A DNA stretch of 21,991 nucleotides from Pigoraptor chileana (Eukaryota > Opisthokonta > Filasterea), in contig CALSCR010002135.1 in assembly GCA_943704495.1 (NCBI GenBank), positions 7,062 to 29,052 of the forward strand, given 5' to 3'. Numbering within the stretch: the stretch's first letter is position 1; every line of letters begins with the position of its first letter. Below the pieces are notes generated by a model. It did no database searches and was not told where the DNA came from. It saw only the letters and a list, made by a program, of their open reading frames with translations. The position numbers were made by a program, and so were the translations under genes. This document shows positions 19,801-21,991 of the stretch, in pieces.

Positions 19801-21991
19801 TCCTCGATGCGCATACTGCTGCGTGGAGGACCAGCTTGAGTGGAAAAAAGGCAAGCTGGTGCCATGTGAATGGCCTCAGTAGTAGTATTAGTAGCATTTG
19901 CATTGGTATTAGTAGTTGCCGCATGTGTTACGCAGGATTATCAGCACAGTAACAGCAGTAATGGTGTTGTGCGCCTCCATCTGGCACAGGCATCCGTGGA
20001 ATGCGCTTGTGTGTCCAATGCTACGACGTCTGCCAGTCCTTGCGCGCATACGAAGCGGGTGGCGTGGCAGCGGTGGACGATCTCAGCCTTTGCCGGTGGG
20101 TTGTTGTCGCCTGTTGTGTGTCCATGACTGGCACTGCTGCCTACACTGCACACAGACGTGCCCCACAGCACACATGCTACTACACCCCACATTCAAACGC
20201 CCGACCTCACCACATTCCAACGCACTGAGACAGGTATATCACGAGAGCGTCACTGCAGCCCTTCGACGCCGACGGATTCGCCGCCAATCGCATTCTTCGA
20301 TCGTACGGTCCCCCGGATGTGCAGTCGCACAATCTCGCCTTTGATAGCAGCTATTTCGATATACCCGGTCGGGCCGTTCGCTGGGCGACACATGGCGCCG
20401 CAGACTACTGTGGCACATGGATCCCCCACATTCCACGGTGGTCGGTAACGATGTTTACGAACGAGGAAGACCGGTGCGTGTGTGTGTTGTCATGTTATTG
20501 CGGTGTGTGTATGTGTGTGTGTGTGTGTGTGTTGTGTGTGTGTGCTTGTGTGTGTGTGTGTGTGCGTGTGTGCATATATATGTGTGCGCTTGTGTAGATG
20601 TGCGTGTGTATATGTGTGTGTATATGTGTGTGTATGTATGTGTTTGTGTGTGTATGTGTGTGTAAATGTGCGTGCATGTACATATTAGTTTGTTGTGTGT
20701 GTATGTGTGTGTATATATGTGTTTGCTGCGTGTATGTGTGTGTTTGTGTGTGTATATATATATGTGTGTGAGTATATATTTGTTTTGTTTGTGTGTATAG
20801 ATTGTGTGTGTGCGTGTGGGTGGGTAGGTGTATATATGCGGTGTGTATGTGTGTGTGTGCATGTGTATGTGTTTGTGTGTGTATGCGCATGAGTTTGTGT
20901 TTGTGTGTAGATGTGTGTACGTATATATATATGTGTGTGTGTGTTTATGTATGTATGTGTAAGGGTATATGTGTGTATGTGTGTGTATGTGTATGTGCGT
21001 ATGTGTGCGTGTGTATGTGTGTGTGTATGTGCGGTTATGGCAAAGTGTATGACAATGCCCGTACCCCGCGAATCTCGTCAATGACCGACTCAATCCCTGT
21101 ACTTATCTCTCATTTGCACTCTATTTGTGCCACTTTGACCACCTCACGCGCAATGGTGCTTTCCTCACTGTGTTTGCATGTGGAGTCGATGTCACAGTGC
21201 GTGAGACACTGACTTGAATCCTACATCTTTGTCTTTGCAGGGTCCTGACCAACTTTCTCGGCCGCGGCACCGATGCGATCGAGTGCTTTCTGCTGAACCG
21301 CCGCGTGGTTGGCGTCGATGTCAACGGCCTTTCCATTGTCATTTCGCGCAAAAACTGCGGATTTCCGATTCCGCCCTCACTCAAGTTGCACCTGCGGACC
21401 GAGCACAGGTCAGTCGCACCTCATCATCATCAGCCCCCCCCCCTCCCCCTCTCTGCCTCTCTCTCAGTCGACGCCGCAATAGCGTGCATACTCACCGCGC
21501 ACGCCTTCATTCCTTGGAATTGATATCGAAACGCCGAAACGACTCCACGGTAACACACCACAACACTCACACATACCACTCTCACACTACATCCACACCA
21601 GGCCGCTGCTTGTCAATGGAGACGCCCGCCATCTTGTCGGGGAGCAATTCGCAGACGCGTCGTTTGATCACGTGCTGAGCCACCCTCCATACGCTGGATG
21701 CATTGCGTACTCGTCTGACATCGACGAGGACCTGTCTCGCTGTCCGACGGTGAGCGTGGCTGCACTGCGAGTAAATCCCACGTGTGCGCGTTATGTTGCG
21801 CTTGCAAATGTTGTGTTGTGTTATGATTGTTTGGCAGAGTGCATGTTACGTGCATGTTACGTGCATGTTGTTGTGTTTTGCATGCATTGCGTTTCTCAAT
21901 TGGAATGAATCTGTGCGTGACTTTACCTTTGACCAGTGTGTTACTCACGGCGCCAATTGCAAGTGTGGCATGCACTGACGCAGGCCCCCCC
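13822..21991 (+). CDS. Chromatin-reader DNA amino-methyltransferase: Q-rich, AT-hook, ZZ-ePHD-ZZ-GATA-like-MTase; 3' end beyond window
   Basis: Exons are 13822-15265, 15416-16780, 16989-17128, 17439-17576, 17856-17993, 18294-18409, 18830-18982, 19187-19514, 19799-19865 (or from 19621 with a frameshift), 19990-20095, 20234-20473, 21241-21408 and 21602-21749; a further exon may begin at 21984. Phases agree at every junction, giving 1517 codons. In order: Q/H-rich region (residues 331-395); AT-hook GRPRKKRRG (569-577) and a long lysine-rich tract; ZZ finger (about 942-1000, YKCEGC ... FCRNC ... LCLKC ... HKH); extended PHD (about 1043-1160, CALC, VHDACARYSPEV, CHTCEEMGATIGC, FWCSKC); second ZZ-like finger (about 1172-1235, FTCEGC, YCTKC, LCEQC, HKH); GATA-like finger (about 1278-1308); and a SAM-dependent methyltransferase with motif I FLGRGTDAIE, GVDVN and motif IV HPPY (about 1495-1498). 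By family knowledge such enzymes methylate exocyclic amines of C or A in DNA. A nuclear, chromatin-targeted role is inferred. Confidence 0.85.
14815..15006 (+). repeat. CAA/CAG/CAT triplet repeat coding for poly-Gln/His
   Basis: A run of Gln codons with His and Tyr interruptions in exon 1 of the methyltransferase gene, made of imperfect repeats of a unit ending in QQLYQLQQ. It stays in frame for about 64 codons. The same tract gives Asn-rich and Leu/Val-rich open frames in other phases, which are not genes. Confidence 0.9.
15676..15702 (+). other. AT-hook-like motif, GRPRKKRRG
   Basis: The GRP core flanked by basic residues fits the AT-hook that inserts into the minor groove of AT-rich DNA. 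It lies at about residues 569-577 of the methyltransferase protein, ahead of the lysine-rich region (about 16240-16335), which may also serve as a nuclear localisation signal. Confidence 0.65.
16908..16960 (+). repeat. TG microsatellite in intron 2 of the methyltransferase gene
   Basis: A GGTGGTGGTGTTGG stretch followed by an interrupted (TG)n tract, located 28 to 80 bp before the 3' splice site at 16988. Confidence 0.8.
18152..18292 (+). repeat. CA-rich microsatellite at the 3' end of methyltransferase intron 5
   Basis: An interrupted (CA)n tract with CCCACACAC units ends just before the acceptor at 18293. The 5' end of the same intron is TG-rich, so the two ends are complementary. Confidence 0.85.
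18563..18715 (+). repeat. TG/TATG microsatellite in methyltransferase intron 6
   Basis: Repeats of GTGTATGA and (TG)n lie in the middle of the intron that interrupts the extended PHD finger. Confidence 0.85.
18983..19072 (+). repeat. TG and TATG microsatellite at the 5' end of methyltransferase intron 7
   Basis: The tract starts at the GTACGT donor with (TG)n and passes into about 15 TATG units. Confidence 0.85.
20474..21040 (+). repeat. Long TG/TATG microsatellite filling most of methyltransferase intron 11
   Basis: About 565 bp of interrupted TG, TATA and TATG repeat begin at the GTGCGT donor. It produces a 212-codon His/Thr-rich open frame on the minus strand that is an artefact. The remaining 200 bp of the intron, to the acceptor at 21240, are ordinary sequence. 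Confidence 0.9.
21177..21230 (-). repeat. Inverted dispersed copy of the ~50-bp intronic repeat
   Basis: Read on the minus strand, positions 21227-21204 match 6762-6785 exactly over 24 bp. Similarity then continues to the shared end ACTCCACA near 21178. It lies 10 bp upstream of the 3' splice site of exon 21241-21408. Confidence 0.8.

Larger units (their letters stand above)
20234..21749 (+). other. DNA amino-methyltransferase module (3 exons), motif I before motif IV
   Basis: Exon 20234-20473 gives an N-terminal part with FDIPGRAVRWATHG and GTWIPHIPRW, which looks like a substrate-side segment. Exon 21241-21408 gives VLTNFLGRGTDAIE (the SAM-binding glycine-rich loop, motif I) and VVGVDVN, whose Asp should contact SAM. 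Exon 21602-21749 gives LVNGDARHL, then FDHVLSHPPYAGCIAYSS and DEDLS. Bacterial methylases of the TSPPY/THPPY type have the same order: NGDAR, hPPY, YS, DLS. The order I then IV excludes the beta class, in which IV precedes I. The first motif IV position is His rather than Asp, Asn or Ser. The C-terminal part is off the window. Confidence 0.8.

Noticed and set aside
20455-21093. 212-codon minus-strand open frame, His/Thr/Tyr-rich
   Set aside because: It is the complement of the TG microsatellite in methyltransferase intron 11, with no domain.

Overview
The window is nuclear DNA from an intron-rich microbial eukaryote. Coding blocks end at GT donors (GTGAGT, GTGCGT, GTATGT) and begin after pyrimidine-tract AG acceptors. 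Reading frames rejoin cleanly across nearly every intron, and the protein families (extended PHD, ZZ finger, RhoGAP, FN3) are eukaryotic. Many introns are loaded with TG or CA microsatellite. The lineage cannot be fixed from this window. A protist is most likely; nothing points specifically to an animal, plant or fungus.

Layout. (1) Minus strand, 2905 down to the left edge: a secreted or membrane receptor made of a signal peptide, two FN3 domains and the start of a periplasmic-binding-protein-like (ANF receptor) ligand domain. It runs off the window. (2) 2906-4837: gene-poor DNA with no gene I can support. (3) Minus strand, 8444-4838: a complete seven-exon gene for a 703-residue, four-TM membrane protein resembling the bacterial DUF2254 family. 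(4) 8445-9092: a short divergent intergenic region. (5) Plus strand, 9093-12266: a complete seven-exon RhoGAP gene (539 residues) with two NPLY motifs. (6) 12267-13821: intergenic, with a cluster of CCAAT boxes upstream of the next gene. (7) Plus strand, 13822 to the right edge: a very long gene with at least 13 exons (1517 codons in the window). It encodes a Q/H-rich region, an AT-hook, a lysine-rich region, ZZ finger, extended PHD finger, second ZZ-like finger, GATA-like finger, and then an amino-methyltransferase with motif I before an HPPY motif IV.

The last gene is the main discovery. It joins histone- and DNA-reading zinc modules to a bacterial-type DNA base methyltransferase, which suggests chromatin-guided deposition of N4-methylcytosine or N6-methyladenine. 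The other genes are ordinary signalling and membrane genes, and I see no operon-like link among the four. Other points of interest are a roughly 50-bp dispersed repeat in introns of two genes, an intron whose ends can pair as a TG/CA stem, a probable GC-AG intron, and a likely one-base frameshift or assembly error just before the GATA-like finger.
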